Below are positions 27,769-36,214 of a DNA stretch of 52,784 bases, piece by piece. Numbering within the stretch: the stretch's first letter is position 1; each line of letters begins with the position of its first letter. The DNA is from Bacillota bacterium (GTDB lineage: Bacteria; Bacillota; Sulfobacillia; JAJZYS01; JAILZS01). Made by a program: the position numbers and the translations under genes. The stretch covers positions 1-52,784 of the forward strand of contig JAILZS010000015.1 in NCBI GenBank assembly GCA_023512375.1, given 5' to 3'. The notes below the pieces were generated by a model. It saw only the letters and a list, made by a program, of their open reading frames with translations, ran no database searches and was not told the origin of the DNA.

Positions 27769-27905
27769 GATGCACACACCTCCCCGCCAACGCCCTTCCG
27801 AGACCCCGTTTCACCCCCCTCGGCACCATAGCTTCGCATGAGGACGCGGAAAACTCGATGCACACACCTCCCGGGGTTTCGCCCGTGAGCGAGGTGTGTG
27901 CATCG
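27769..27905. repeat. Leader-side motif GATGCACACACCTC, three copies
   Basis: The motif occurs at 27769-27782 and 27857-27870 in direct orientation, and inverted at 27891-27904. The last two form a 15-bp inverted repeat (27856-27870 / 27891-27905) with a 20-nt loop, followed on the minus strand by AGTTTTCC. The 337-nt gap between the array and the GNAT gene (27726-28062) holds this motif set and the candidate promoter; no coding frame is convincing. Confidence 0.7.
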
Positions 27906-28062
27906 ACTCCCCCGCTGCGGTGCCTCACTCCCCATTCTCCGCCGTAACCCACCGCGGTGGCTCCCGAACGGCACAGCTGGCCCGTACCTTCGCATCGCCT
28001 TCGCTGGTCGCCCTCCGTCCAAGGCCGATTCGCCTACGGCTCGTCCCGAACTGGCGGTCCGT

Positions 28063-28797
28063 TCACTTCCGCACGAGGACCAGTTCGGAGCGGCCGCGGT
28101 CGTAGGCGGCCACCACCCACCCTTCGTCCAAGGCGGGAACGAGGGCGGAACGAACGCGCAGCCGCTCCTCGAGCGCCGTCGCCATATCGGCCTGTTTGAT
28201 GGCCTGAAGGTCGCGCGGGATGGCCACCCGCCGACCGTCTCGGGGCGGCGCCAGCTCGCCTCGTCGGGCCGCTTGAGCCCGCGGTCCGTCCAACTCCCAA
28301 TGCGCCACCAGGCGATCGGAGGGAAGGCCGCGGTTGAGCCGGTCGTCCATCTCGCCGTAGCAGTTGACGACGTACTCGCCCCCCACCGCCCCCAGCACGT
28401 TGAGGTTGAGGTGGGCGTTGCGCGCCTCGAGGGGGTCGAACGTCCACGTCATCAGGCGGATGCCGCGCTCGAGGCACCATTCGCGCTGTCGCCACTTGAG
28501 CTCCCGACCCACCCCCCGGCCGCGGTAGGCGGGGAGCGCCGCCAGCATGTGCGAAGCGAGCCATGGCGGCCGCCCCGGCAAGTAGGCGGGAAACCCGTAG
28601 GCGAAGGCCACGAGGCGTTCCCCGTCGAACGCCCCCAGCACGTGCCCCCCCACCTTGACCGATATGAGGAGCTGGTTCACGGGGGTGGCGTCCTCCCGCC
28701 CCCACACTTCGACTTGGATGGCGAACGCCGCCCGCATCTCCTCCGGCGTTTTCAGCTCGCGATAGGTGAGGCCGCCCGCCCCCTGCCCGTCGTCCAT
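28063..28797 (-). CDS. GNAT-superfamily N-acetyltransferase
   Basis: 244 residues. The acetyl-CoA-binding signature lies in MLAALPAYRGRGVGRELKWRQREWCLERGI. A preceding strand HVLGAFDGERLVAFAYGFPAY and the following LMTWTFDPLEARNAHLNLNVLG match a group of predicted acetyltransferases of unknown substrate. It starts at ATG 28797 with GGAGG 7 nt upstream. It is divergent from chrA and is the nearest gene on the leader side of the CRISPR array. Confidence 0.85.
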   Translation of the reverse strand: MDDGQGAGGLTYRELKTPEEMRAAFAIQVEVWGREDATPVNQLLISVKVGGHVLGAFDGERLVAFAYGFPAYLPGRPPWLASHMLAALPAYRGRGVGRELKWRQREWCLERGIRLMTWTFDPLEARNAHLNLNVLGAVGGEYVVNCYGEMDDRLNRGLPSDRLVAHWELDGPRAQAARRGELAPPRDGRRVAIPRDLQAIKQADMATALEERLRVRSALVPALDEGWVVAAYDRGRSELVLVRK

Positions 28798-28944
28798 CCG
28801 CCGTCCTCCCCGTCCCGGTCCTCGCGCCGCGGCGTGGACCAGAGTTCGCCCCCCCTGCGGTCGTCCCTCCCCGGATTCGGTAGGGAAACGGGCCGCCCGA
28901 TCCGAAAGGCTACGGCGGCCCACCCTCTCCAAGGGAGCGTGGCG

Positions 28945-29496
28945 ATGCAGTACCTGTCCGCATGGGGCTCCATCTTCTTCGCCTTCCTGCAGATCGGCCT
29001 TCTGGGCTTCGGCGGCGGCCCGGGGTCGGTCGGCGTCATCCAGGCGGTGACCGTCGACACCTATCGTTGGCTCACCCCCCAGGAGTTCGCCCAAGGGGTG
29101 GCGGTCGGCAACTCCCTGCCCGGACCGCTGCTCACGAAGATGGCTGCCTGGATCGGCTATCGCGTGGGCGGCCCGGGCGGGGCGGTGGCCGCCCTCCTGG
29201 GCGTCGTCCTCCCCTCGGCCGTCCTCATGCTCGCCCTGTTTGCCCTCATCGACCGCTACCGCACCAACCCCTACGTGGCCGGAGCCCTCCAAGGCATCCG
29301 GCCGGTGGTGGCCGTTCTCCTCGTCCTGCTGGTGTGGGAGCTCCTGCCCCGCCAAGCGCCCCACCCGCAGCAGATCCTATCGGCCGCCCTGGGCGTCGCC
29401 GCCTTGCTGGCCCTCACCGTGGCGCGCGTGCCGGCGGTGGCGGTGGTGGTGGCGGGGATGGCGGCCGGCGCGCTCCTCCTGCGGCCGGGGTCGTAG
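28945..29496 (+). CDS. chrA: ChrA-family chromate transporter, single-domain form
   Basis: 183 residues, half the size of two-domain ChrA. The family segments FLQIGLLGFGGGPGSVGVIQ, FAQGVAVGNSLPGPLLTKMAAWIGY and the central hydrophobic helices are present. Short ChrA proteins usually work as pairs encoded side by side; no partner is adjacent here. ATG 28945 has an AAGGGAG site 7 nt upstream. Its 3' end overlaps the convergent DUF2953 gene by 83 nt. Confidence 0.88.
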   Translation: MQYLSAWGSIFFAFLQIGLLGFGGGPGSVGVIQAVTVDTYRWLTPQEFAQGVAVGNSLPGPLLTKMAAWIGYRVGGPGGAVAALLGVVLPSAVLMLALFALIDRYRTNPYVAGALQGIRPVVAVLLVLLVWELLPRQAPHPQQILSAALGVAALLALTVARVPAVAVVVAGMAAGALLLRPGS

Positions 29497-30040
29497 GCCG
29501 CCCCACGGGCGTCGCCAGGGGGAGGGCGCACAGCGCCGCCTGCCCCAGGCTGAGGCGGAGGGCGATCGCCCCCCGCACGCCGAGCGCCAACTCGCCGTAG
29601 CGCGGACGGACCGACAGGCGCGCCCTCCCCGCCGGTACCCCCAACACGGCCAGGGCCACGCTTCCGAGCGACCATGCGCAGCCGGCGGCCACCGCCGTCG
29701 GCGCGGCCTCCCCCGCGCCCACCTCCAGGGAGAGGCGCGCACCCTCCACCCGCACCGCCCGCGCCAGCCTGCGAGCCACCGCCAGGGCGGCCCGGGCGGC
29801 GTCCTCTGCGCGGACTCCACCGCGCCGCTCCGAGCCGCCCCCTTCTTCTCCGTGCGGCCTGCCTTCCCACCGCCAGACCACGCGCGGCCACCCCCAGATC
29901 GGGGCAAGGCAGAGGCGAAGGCGCCATCGCCTGCGGCGGGCGTCGGCGCGCACGGCCAAGCGCAGGCGCAGCGGCGCCAACCCCACCCCCGCCAGGAGGA
30001 GGGCGGCGGCGACGAACGCGTACGCGAACTCCTTGGGCAC
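29414..30040 (-). CDS. DUF2953-like membrane-anchored protein
   Basis: 208 residues: one N-terminal helix (about 7-25), then a beta-rich soluble part with LRLAVRADARRRRWRLRLCLAPIWGWPRVVWRW and a later LSVRPRYGELALGVRGAIALRLS segment. This fits DUF2953, a family of spore-forming Firmicutes often near scpB. The C-terminal 27 residues (Pro-rich) lie antisense to chrA, an unusually long convergent overlap. The GTG start at 30040 has only a weak ribosome site. Confidence 0.6.
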   Translation of the reverse strand: MPKEFAYAFVAAALLLAGVGLAPLRLRLAVRADARRRRWRLRLCLAPIWGWPRVVWRWEGRPHGEEGGGSERRGGVRAEDAARAALAVARRLARAVRVEGARLSLEVGAGEAAPTAVAAGCAWSLGSVALAVLGVPAGRARLSVRPRYGELALGVRGAIALRLSLGQAALCALPLATPVGRPTTPAAGGARRPPSPPPPPPPPARAPR

Positions 30041-30068
30041 GCCGCCAGCATGTCCCAGCCGGCGAAGG

Positions 30069-30689
30069 CTATCCCCGCCCGGCCTCCGGCGGTACCTCTC
30101 CGTCCCCCGCGGTCTCCCCGCGAGGTCGGGGCGGCGGGCCGAGGTTCAGCTCCGCCTGGCGGGTCCTTCCGCCCACCCCCTCCCAGGGCGGTAGGTCGGC
30201 GAGGGACGTCAGCCCGAAGGCATGCAGGAACTCGTCCGTGGTGGCGTAATGCGGTCCCTCGGCCGCCGCCCCCGGCGGCGGCGCCACCTCGCGCACCAGG
30301 CCCCGCTCCAGGAGAACGGCCAGGGAGCGCTCCGCCCGCACGCCGCGTACGCGCTCGATCTCCGCCCGGGAGACGGGTTGGCGGTAGGCGACCACGGCCA
30401 AGCTCTCGAGGGCGGCCGACGACAGGCGGGGAGGCGCCTCCCCCACGAGCGACCGGGCCAAGGGATGGTAGGCCGGGCGCAGCACGAGCTGGTAGCCCCC
30501 GCCCACCGCCTCGATCGCCAGCGGCGCGCCCGTCGCCTCGAGGTACTCGCCTAGGGCGTGCGCCCGCCGCGCCACCTCGCCTTCGTCGCATGCCAGGAGC
30601 CGGGCGAGGCGGCGGGCGGCCACCGGTCGGCCGGCGGCGAACAGGAGCGCCCACAGGCCGCGCCCCTCCTCACCCAAGGGAGCGCTCAC
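30069..30689 (-). CDS. scpB: Segregation and condensation protein B
   Basis: Winged-helix kleisin partner that joins ScpA and SMC to condense and segregate chromosomes. It shows the conserved core SSAALESLAVVAYRQPVSRAEIERVRGV, LLERGLVREV and YATTDEFLHAFGL. About 206 residues. GTG 30689 overlaps the scpA stop (GTGA), so the pair is coupled. The upstream continuation of the frame was rejected as it runs through scpA. Confidence 0.92.
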   Translation of the reverse strand: MSAPLGEEGRGLWALLFAAGRPVAARRLARLLACDEGEVARRAHALGEYLEATGAPLAIEAVGGGYQLVLRPAYHPLARSLVGEAPPRLSSAALESLAVVAYRQPVSRAEIERVRGVRAERSLAVLLERGLVREVAPPPGAAAEGPHYATTDEFLHAFGLTSLADLPPWEGVGGRTRQAELNLGPPPRPRGETAGDGEVPPEAGRG

Positions 30690-31393
30690 GGCCCCGCCCC
30701 GTTGCGGGGGCGGAGCACCACCACCGGCGCGTAGGGCCGCGCTTGCCAGAGGTGCACCCGACCCCGCCGTACCAGCTCCAGGGCGGCCAACGTGGCCGCC
30801 ACCGCCTCCCCCGCCCGCGCCCCGGGCGGGACCAGGCGCGCCCGCCGGCGGCGGCCCAGCGCGCGAAGGATGCGGCGCATGTGATGCCAGACCGGGAGGC
30901 GGGGGGGAAGGGGCCACAGCCCCTGGGCCGGGACGGACCGGGGGCGCCGGGAGAGCGCGCGCGCGTAGGCAGCCCGAACCTCCAGCGCCGACCCGAGGCG
31001 GCCGCCAGGCGGCGCCCAGCCGGGGCCGCCCAGACGCGCGCGCGCCTCCCCCTCCAGCCTGGCCAGGGCCCGCACCGCCTGCGCGAGGGCGGCGTCGGGG
31101 ACGAAGGGCGCGACGCCGTCCGCGTCGCCGGCCTCCCCCGCCTCCGCCCCGTCGGCCACGCTCGCGCCCAGGCGTGCCCGCCACACCACCGCGAGGGCGG
31201 CGAGAAGGTCCACCTGGCGGCGGGCCGCGGCGCCGTCCTCCGGCCAGTCGGCCGCCTGCCCGGCCAGCCGCGCCACGGGCACGCCGGCCGCCGCCAGGTC
31301 GCCCTCCCGCACGAGGATCGAGAGGAGCGACGCCGGGCCGCGGTATCCCTCGAAGCGCAGGGGAACCTCGTCCGCGACCCGGTCCCCGCCGAT
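30686..31393 (-). CDS. scpA: Segregation and condensation protein A (start uncertain)
   Basis: Kleisin subunit of the SMC complex. The conserved N-terminus LRFEGYRGPASLLSILVREGDL aligns with the usual FEGPLDLLL region, and the C-terminal winged helix contains AATLAALELVRRGRVHLWQ. No ATG, GTG or TTG occurs in frame between the trpS stop and this core, or for a long way upstream. Candidates are ATC at 31393 (GGGGGGG ribosome-like run just before), GTC at 31378 or CTG at 31360. A miscalled G-run is another explanation. The end and frame are secure; the start is not. Confidence 0.8.
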   Translation of the reverse strand: MGGDRVADEVPLRFEGYRGPASLLSILVREGDLAAAGVPVARLAGQAADWPEDGAAARRQVDLLAALAVVWRARLGASVADGAEAGEAGDADGVAPFVPDAALAQAVRALARLEGEARARLGGPGWAPPGGRLGSALEVRAAYARALSRRPRSVPAQGLWPLPPRLPVWHHMRRILRALGRRRRARLVPPGARAGEAVAATLAALELVRRGRVHLWQARPYAPVVVLRPRNGAGP

Positions 31394-31404
31394 CCCGTCC
31401 CCCC

Positions 31405-32403
31405 CTACGACCGCCAGAGGCGCATCGCCTCCCGCGTCTCCTCCAACGTCTCCCTCGCCTCCGCCCGCGCCTGTCCCGCCCCGGCCGCCAGGATGTCGCG
31501 CACGTCCGCCTCCCGCACCCGGCTGCGCCGCTCCCGCATGGGTTCGAGCACCGCCTCCACCTCCCCGGTGAGCCGGGCCTTGCAGTCCACGCACCCCAGC
31601 TCGCCCGACCGGCAGCCGGCCTCGATCTCGGCCACGGCGCCGGCGTCGGCGAGGGCCTGGTGGAGGGCGAACACCGGGCACACCTCGGGATGCCCGGGGT
31701 CGTGACGGCGCACCTTACGCGGATCGGTCACCATGGTGCGGATGCGGCCGCGGATCTCCTCCGTCGGCGCATCGAGGGGCAGGGTGTTTCCGTAGCTCTT
31801 CGACATCTTCCGCCCGTCGGTGCCCGGCACCACGGGCGACTCCGTGAGCATGGCCTGGGGCTCGGGGAAGACGGGCCCGTACAGGTGGTTGAACCGGCGG
31901 GCGATCTCGCGCGCGATCTCGAGGTGCGGGAGTTGGTCGCGCCCCACCGGCACCCCTTCGGCCCGATAGGCCAGGATGTCGGCGGTCTGGAGCACGGGGT
32001 AGCCGAGAAACCCGTAGGTGGCGATCTCCCGTCCGGCCAGCTCGCGCAGCTGCTCCTTGTACGTGGGCACCCGCTCCAGCCAGGAGAGCGGCGTCACCAT
32101 GCCGAGCAGCAGAGCCAGCTCGGCGTGCTCCGGCACGTCGCTCTGCACGAACACCACCGCCCGCTCCGGGTCGATCCCAGCCCCCAGCCAGGCGAGCAGC
32201 ATGTCCTCCACCGCCCGGCGCAGGCCGGCGGTGTCCTCGTAGCCGGTGGTGAGCATGTGCCAGTCCGCGATCTCGAAGAAGCACGCGTAGCGCTCCTGCA
32301 GCTCCACCATGTTGCGCAGGGCCCCGAGGTAGTTGCCGAGGTGAAGGTCGCCCGAGGGCCTTAGTCCCGCCATCACCCGGGTCACCCCGCCCGCTTGCGA
32401 CAT
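31405..32403 (-). CDS. trpS: Tryptophanyl-tRNA synthetase
   Basis: Class I synthetase of 332 residues. The HIGH-like motif GDLHLGNY lies at residues 18-25, the KMSKS loop in GRKMSKSYGN, and a GCVDCKARL segment occurs in the C-terminal part. It starts at ATG 32403 with GGAGG 7 nt upstream, 16 residues shorter than the longest frame. It lies directly ahead of scpA. Confidence 0.95.
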   Translation of the reverse strand: MSQAGGVTRVMAGLRPSGDLHLGNYLGALRNMVELQERYACFFEIADWHMLTTGYEDTAGLRRAVEDMLLAWLGAGIDPERAVVFVQSDVPEHAELALLLGMVTPLSWLERVPTYKEQLRELAGREIATYGFLGYPVLQTADILAYRAEGVPVGRDQLPHLEIAREIARRFNHLYGPVFPEPQAMLTESPVVPGTDGRKMSKSYGNTLPLDAPTEEIRGRIRTMVTDPRKVRRHDPGHPEVCPVFALHQALADAGAVAEIEAGCRSGELGCVDCKARLTGEVEAVLEPMRERRSRVREADVRDILAAGAGQARAEARETLEETREAMRLWRS

Positions 32404-32460
32404 CGACCGTCCTCCGCTCCTTCGCACGGCTGTTCCCGGGGGTCCCGGCATACGCCTTCT

Positions 32461-32489
32461 AGCCTAGCGGCTGGCGGGCCGCCTGTCCA
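32461..32489 (-). promoter_or_regulatory. Candidate promoter of trpS-scpAB
   Basis: On the minus strand, TGGACA (32484-32489), 17 nt, TAGGCT (32461-32466), 58 nt before the trpS start. No T-box-like leader is visible. Confidence 0.4.
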
Positions 32490-32504
32490 CGCGCCGCGCC
32501 GGCC

Positions 32505-33152
32505 TCAGGCGCCCACCCCCGCGAGGTGCACAGCCGCCTGCGCCCAGGACAGGAGGAGGTTCGACACGGCGAGCACGGGCGGGAGGAGGATGCGGCCCAC
32601 CACGCCGGAGAGGACCAGGACCGCGAGGAGGACGAAGCCCGCGCGCGTGAGCCACCGCCCGGCGGCCGGCCACAGGGCGCTGACGAAGTGGGAGCCGTCC
32701 AGGGGAGGTACGGGCAGGAGGTTGAACAGGCCGAGGGAGACGCTGATCTCCATCCCCGCTCCCAAGGCCACCACGAGGGGCGCGGGGGCGTTGACGCCGC
32801 CGGCGTACAGGGGGGCGACCGCGGCCAGGGCGAGGGCGAGCACCATCGCCCACACCCCGTTCGCCAACGGCCCGGCCAGGGCCACGGCCACCATGTCCCG
32901 GTAGGGGTGGCGGAAGTAGCGCGGGTCCACGGGCACCGGCCGGGCCCAGCCGAAGTGGAAGAAGACGAGCGTCACGAACCCCACGGGGTCGATGTGCGGC
33001 AGGGGGTTGAGCGTCAGCCGCCCCGCCCTCTCCGCCGTGGGATCGCCCAGGGCGCGCGCCACCACCCCGTGGGCCAGCTCGTGGAGGATGACGGCGGCCA
33101 GGACCGCCGGCACCAGGTACAGCATGTCCGCCCAGCTCAGGCCCAGGAGCAC
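32505..33152 (-). CDS. Site-2 protease family protein (peptidase M50)
   Basis: Membrane zinc metalloprotease of 215 residues. The zinc motif is H24-E-L-A-H28-G and the third ligand lies in FNLLPVPPLDGS. Four to six helices. Similar genes (YwhC/YpuF neighbourhood) sit by spoVA/scp genes in other spore formers; the substrate is unknown. The GTG start has GGGGGTG 5 nt upstream. Confidence 0.9.
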   Translation of the reverse strand: MLLGLSWADMLYLVPAVLAAVILHELAHGVVARALGDPTAERAGRLTLNPLPHIDPVGFVTLVFFHFGWARPVPVDPRYFRHPYRDMVAVALAGPLANGVWAMVLALALAAVAPLYAGGVNAPAPLVVALGAGMEISVSLGLFNLLPVPPLDGSHFVSALWPAAGRWLTRAGFVLLAVLVLSGVVGRILLPPVLAVSNLLLSWAQAAVHLAGVGA

Positions 33153-33206
33153 GGCGCCACCCCCGTCGCCGGGATTCTACCACGGCGCGGGCGGCGTCCC
33201 CGGGGT

Positions 33207-33557
33207 TCAGCGCCGCGGGTTGGCGACCAGGGAGGCGGCGAGGGCGAAGACCACGGCGGCCTTCAGGCCGGCGCCCGTGGCCCGGAGGCCGCCGGAGAAG
33301 GCCCCCACCCATCCCAGGCGGTGGACGTCCTCCATGGCCCCCTGCACGAGGGCGAAGCCGAATCCCGGCAGGGGGACGGTCGCACCCGCCCCCGCCAGCC
33401 GGACCAGCGGCTCGTACAGGCCGAAGGCGCCCGCCACCGCCCCCAAGACGACGAACATCACCATGACGTGGGCCGGCGTCAGGCGGGTGACGAGCACCAC
33501 CGCCTCGGCCAACGCGCACAGCGCGCCGCCGACGGCGAACGCCCACAGGTAGCTCAC
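33207..33557 (-). CDS. spoVAE: Stage V sporulation protein AE (SpoVAEB)
   Basis: Small 116-residue membrane protein of the SpoVA channel, which moves dipicolinic acid into the forespore and out at germination. Family segments are FVVLGAVAGAFGLYEPLVRLAGAGATVPLPGFG and GGLRATGAGLKAAVVF. It overlaps spoVAD by 4 nt. spoVAA, AB and AF are absent; the AC-AD-AE core alone is common outside Bacillus. Confidence 0.95.
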   Translation of the reverse strand: MSYLWAFAVGGALCALAEAVVLVTRLTPAHVMVMFVVLGAVAGAFGLYEPLVRLAGAGATVPLPGFGFALVQGAMEDVHRLGWVGAFSGGLRATGAGLKAAVVFALAASLVANPRR

Positions 33558-34666
33558 GCCTCCTCCCCCCCGCGCCGCGGTCGGGCCGCGGGCCCCTCGA
33601 GCTCCACGGCGTGCGCCACCACCGGCAACACGTCCCCCTGCTGGTAGGTGGTCTTGCTATGCAGCGACCCCGTGGCCACGAACAGGACCCGCCCCAGTTC
33701 GCCGCGCGCCATCGCGGTGAGGACGTGGCCGGCGAGCACTAGGGCGCAGCAGGCGGCGCCGCTCCCCCCCGCCTGCACGGGCTGGTCGGGTGCGTACAGG
33801 AGGACGCCGGCGTCCTGCCAGCGCTCGCCCAGGTCGAGGCCCCCCTCCCGGCACAGGCGCCTTGCCAGGGGTAGGCCCACCCGGGCCAGGTCGCCCGTGA
33901 GCACGAGGTCGTAGTCCTCCGGCACGGCGTCCGGGCGGGAAAAGTGCCTTAGCAGCGTGTCCGCGGCCGCCGGCCCCTCCGCCGCCCCCATGTTGTTGGG
34001 ATCCTTCACCCCCAGGTCGCGCACCCGCCCCCACGTGACGGCGGTCACCCGGATCGCCTCCCCGCCTCCGGGCGGCGCCGGCGCGAGGAGGAACGCCGCC
34101 GCCCCCGTGGCCGTGCGCTGGTTCGTGGCCAGGCGCTCGACCCCAAGCTCCACAGGGTAGCGGTACTGGCGCTCGGCCGTGTAATAGTGGCTGGATACGC
34201 TGCACAACAGGCGCTCCGCCGCCCCCGCGGCCACGGCCAGAGCTCCCATGGCCAGCACCCCGCCGCCGGTGGCGCAGGCGCTGAACATGCCCACGAACGG
34301 GATGCCCAGCTCCCGCGCCACGAAGTTGTGGGTGGTGATCTCGTCCAGGAGGTCGCCGCCCAGGTGCAGGTCGACCTCCTCCGGCGTCCAACCGGCGCGG
34401 GCCAGGACGCCCTGGGTGGCGTGGCGCAGGAACTTGCGCTCCGTGCGCTCGAACGAGGACTCCCCCCAGGCGTAGTCGGGAACGCGCTCGTCGAAGGCGT
34501 GTCCGAGCGGGCCCGTCGCCTCCTCCGGCCCGGCCACGGTGTACCAGGCCACGAGGGCGGGGGCGGCGCTCGGGGCCAGGCGTACCGCCCCCGGGGCAAG
34601 GCGTCGCGCGCTCCGCCCCACCGCCGCCTCGGTCGCGCGGTCGGCGAAGGCGGGGGCCGCGCTCAA
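33554..34666 (-). CDS. spoVAD: Stage V sporulation protein AD
   Basis: Soluble thiolase-fold SpoVA subunit that binds dipicolinic acid. Conserved segments include KFLRHATQGVLARAGW, DLLDEITTHNFVARELGIPFVGMFSACATGGG and HFSRPDAVPEDYDLVLTGDLARVG. About 370 residues. The TTG at 34666 overlaps the spoVAC stop (TTGA); the longer open frame to 35101 is a shadow of spoVAC. Confidence 0.95.
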   Translation of the reverse strand: MSAAPAFADRATEAAVGRSARRLAPGAVRLAPSAAPALVAWYTVAGPEEATGPLGHAFDERVPDYAWGESSFERTERKFLRHATQGVLARAGWTPEEVDLHLGGDLLDEITTHNFVARELGIPFVGMFSACATGGGVLAMGALAVAAGAAERLLCSVSSHYYTAERQYRYPVELGVERLATNQRTATGAAAFLLAPAPPGGGEAIRVTAVTWGRVRDLGVKDPNNMGAAEGPAAADTLLRHFSRPDAVPEDYDLVLTGDLARVGLPLARRLCREGGLDLGERWQDAGVLLYAPDQPVQAGGSGAACCALVLAGHVLTAMARGELGRVLFVATGSLHSKTTYQQGDVLPVVAHAVELEGPAARPRRGGEEA

Positions 34667-35154
34667 CCGGCCAGCCCCCAGTGGATGCCGACCCGGGACA
34701 GGAGCCAGGAAACCATGGCCAATAGCCACGCGGTGGCGAACCCGTACACGAGGACCGGCCCCGCCACGCTGAACACGCGCGAACCCAGGCCGAGCACGTA
34801 CCCCTCCCGCTTGTACTCCATGGCCGGCGCCGTCATGGCGTTGGAGAAGCCGGTGATGGGCAGGGCGGCGCCCATGCCGGCCACCTTGGCGAGGTTGTCG
34901 TAGACCCCCAGGGCGGTGGCCGCGCTGCCCAGGAACACCATGGCCACGGCCAGGGGGGCGGCCGCTTCCTTCTCGCTCAGTCCGGATGCCCTGAGGAGGT
35001 TGAGCACCCCCTGGCCCACGGTGCAGATCATGCCCCCCGCCAGGAAGGCGCGAAGCAGGGCGGCGGCGACGTGCGGGCGCGGCTCCGCCGCCCGCACCCA
35101 TTCCTGGTACCGCCTCCGGTCCACCCCGTGCTCGACGCGCAGCGCGGCGCCCAT
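34663..35154 (-). CDS. spoVAC: Stage V sporulation protein AC
   Basis: Mechanosensitive-channel-like membrane subunit of SpoVA, 163 residues with about four helices. Family segments are LRAFLAGGMICTVGQGVLNLL, GVYDNLAKVAGMGAALPITGFSNAM and GLGSRVFSVAGPVLVYG. GGGGAGGGG precedes the start. It begins 36 nt after the dodecin gene and forms one unit with spoVAD and spoVAE. Confidence 0.95.
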   Translation of the reverse strand: MGAALRVEHGVDRRRYQEWVRAAEPRPHVAAALLRAFLAGGMICTVGQGVLNLLRASGLSEKEAAAPLAVAMVFLGSAATALGVYDNLAKVAGMGAALPITGFSNAMTAPAMEYKREGYVLGLGSRVFSVAGPVLVYGFATAWLLAMVSWLLSRVGIHWGLAG

Positions 35155-35190
35155 CCCATCCCCTCCCCGTCCTGTCGGCGGCCCGAAGCC

Positions 35191-35406
35191 CTAGCGCCGG
35201 TTGGGATCGACGGCGAAGGCGATGCGCACCGTGGCCTTGTAGTCGTGCAGCTTGCCGTCGCGCACGTCCGCCGTCATGTTCGCCACCTCCACGCCGGTGA
35301 TGTTGTCCACCGTCTTGGCCGCCTCGGCCACCGCGCCCCGCACGGCGTCCGTCCAGTCCGTCTGCGACTCCCCCACCAGCTCCAGCACCTTGATCACCGT
35401 CGGCAT
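35191..35406 (-). CDS. Dodecin (flavin-binding storage protein)
   Basis: 71-residue dodecamer-forming flavoprotein. The family pattern VIKVLELVGESQTDWTDAV, followed by EAAKTVDNITGVEV and KLHDYKATVRIAFAVD, is clear, with the flavin-stacking Trp in the first helix region. It is inserted between sigF and spoVAC. GGAGG lies upstream. Functional link to sporulation is not known. Confidence 0.93.
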   Translation of the reverse strand: MPTVIKVLELVGESQTDWTDAVRGAVAEAAKTVDNITGVEVANMTADVRDGKLHDYKATVRIAFAVDPNRR

Positions 35407-35452
35407 CTCACCGCCTCCTTACGCTTGCAACCGTCGCGCGGACATCCGGTGG

Positions 35453-36214
35453 TCAGGTTGCCTCCCCGCCAGGGTCGGTATGTATCGCCGCCGCCTTTCC
35501 CAAGTCCGCGCGCGCGGCCGCGAGCGAGCGCCACAGGCGGCGAAGCCCGGCGCGTTCGCGGCGCGACACCTGGCTTTGGCTCATGCCCGTAAGGCGGGCG
35601 ACCGCCTGCTGCGTCAGCCCTCCCAGCACCCTCAGAGCCACCACGCGCCGCTCCAAGGGTGCTAGCTCGGCGAGGGCGCCCGCCACCGCCAGCCGGTCCA
35701 CCACCGCTTCTTCCGGCGTCGGCCCGCGGCCCGCCAGGTGCGCCGCCGCCTCGACGGGGGCGGGCGGGGCGAGGGCGGCCACCACGTCGGCCAGCTCGGC
35801 CGACGTCCGACCGAGCTCCCGCGCCAGCTCGTCCAGCCTCGGCTCGCGCCCGAGCAGGGCGGCGAGCCGGCGGCGAGCCTCCGCCAGGCGCGCCGCCTCC
35901 TGCGCCAAACGGCGCGGCGCGCCGAATCCGCCGGCGCGCCGCATCGTCTCCCGCACCTCGCCCAGGATGCGCGGCACGGCGAAGGCGGCGAACGGCACGC
36001 CCGCCTCCGGGTCGTACGCCGCCACCGCCTGGACCAGGCCCAACGCCGCCGCCTGCATGAGGTCCCCCCGGCCGGGCGGCGCGTCGCCGAAACGCGCCGC
36101 CACCGCCCGCGCCAGTCCCAGGTGGGCCGTCGCCAGCTGCGCCCGCGCCCCCGCGTCGCCCCGCCGGGCGCGCCGCCACAGCTCGGCCTGCGCCTGGGGC
36201 GGAAGGCGGCTCAC
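35453..36214 (-). CDS. sigF: RNA polymerase sigma-F factor
   Basis: First forespore-specific sigma factor, 253 residues. Region 2 contains DLMQAAALGLVQAVAAYDPEAGVPFAAFAVPRILGEVRE; region 4 has the helix-turn-helix QQAVARLTGMSQSQVSRRERAGLRRL, matching SigF/SigG. Position after spoIIAA-spoIIAB identifies it as sigma-F. GTG 36214 overlaps the spoIIAB stop (GTGA). Held inactive by SpoIIAB until SpoIIAA is dephosphorylated. Confidence 0.95.
   Translation of the reverse strand: MSRLPPQAQAELWRRARRGDAGARAQLATAHLGLARAVAARFGDAPPGRGDLMQAAALGLVQAVAAYDPEAGVPFAAFAVPRILGEVRETMRRAGGFGAPRRLAQEAARLAEARRRLAALLGREPRLDELARELGRTSAELADVVAALAPPAPVEAAAHLAGRGPTPEEAVVDRLAVAGALAELAPLERRVVALRVLGGLTQQAVARLTGMSQSQVSRRERAGLRRLWRSLAAARADLGKAAAIHTDPGGEAT

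Noticed and set aside
27856-27905. Inverted repeat read as a plain terminator of the GNAT gene
   Set aside because: It lies about 157 nt past the stop and a third motif copy stands alone, so I kept it as a repeat of unknown role.
32404-32504. T-box leader for trpS
   Set aside because: The leader is only about 50 nt and lacks a T-box sequence or specifier loop.
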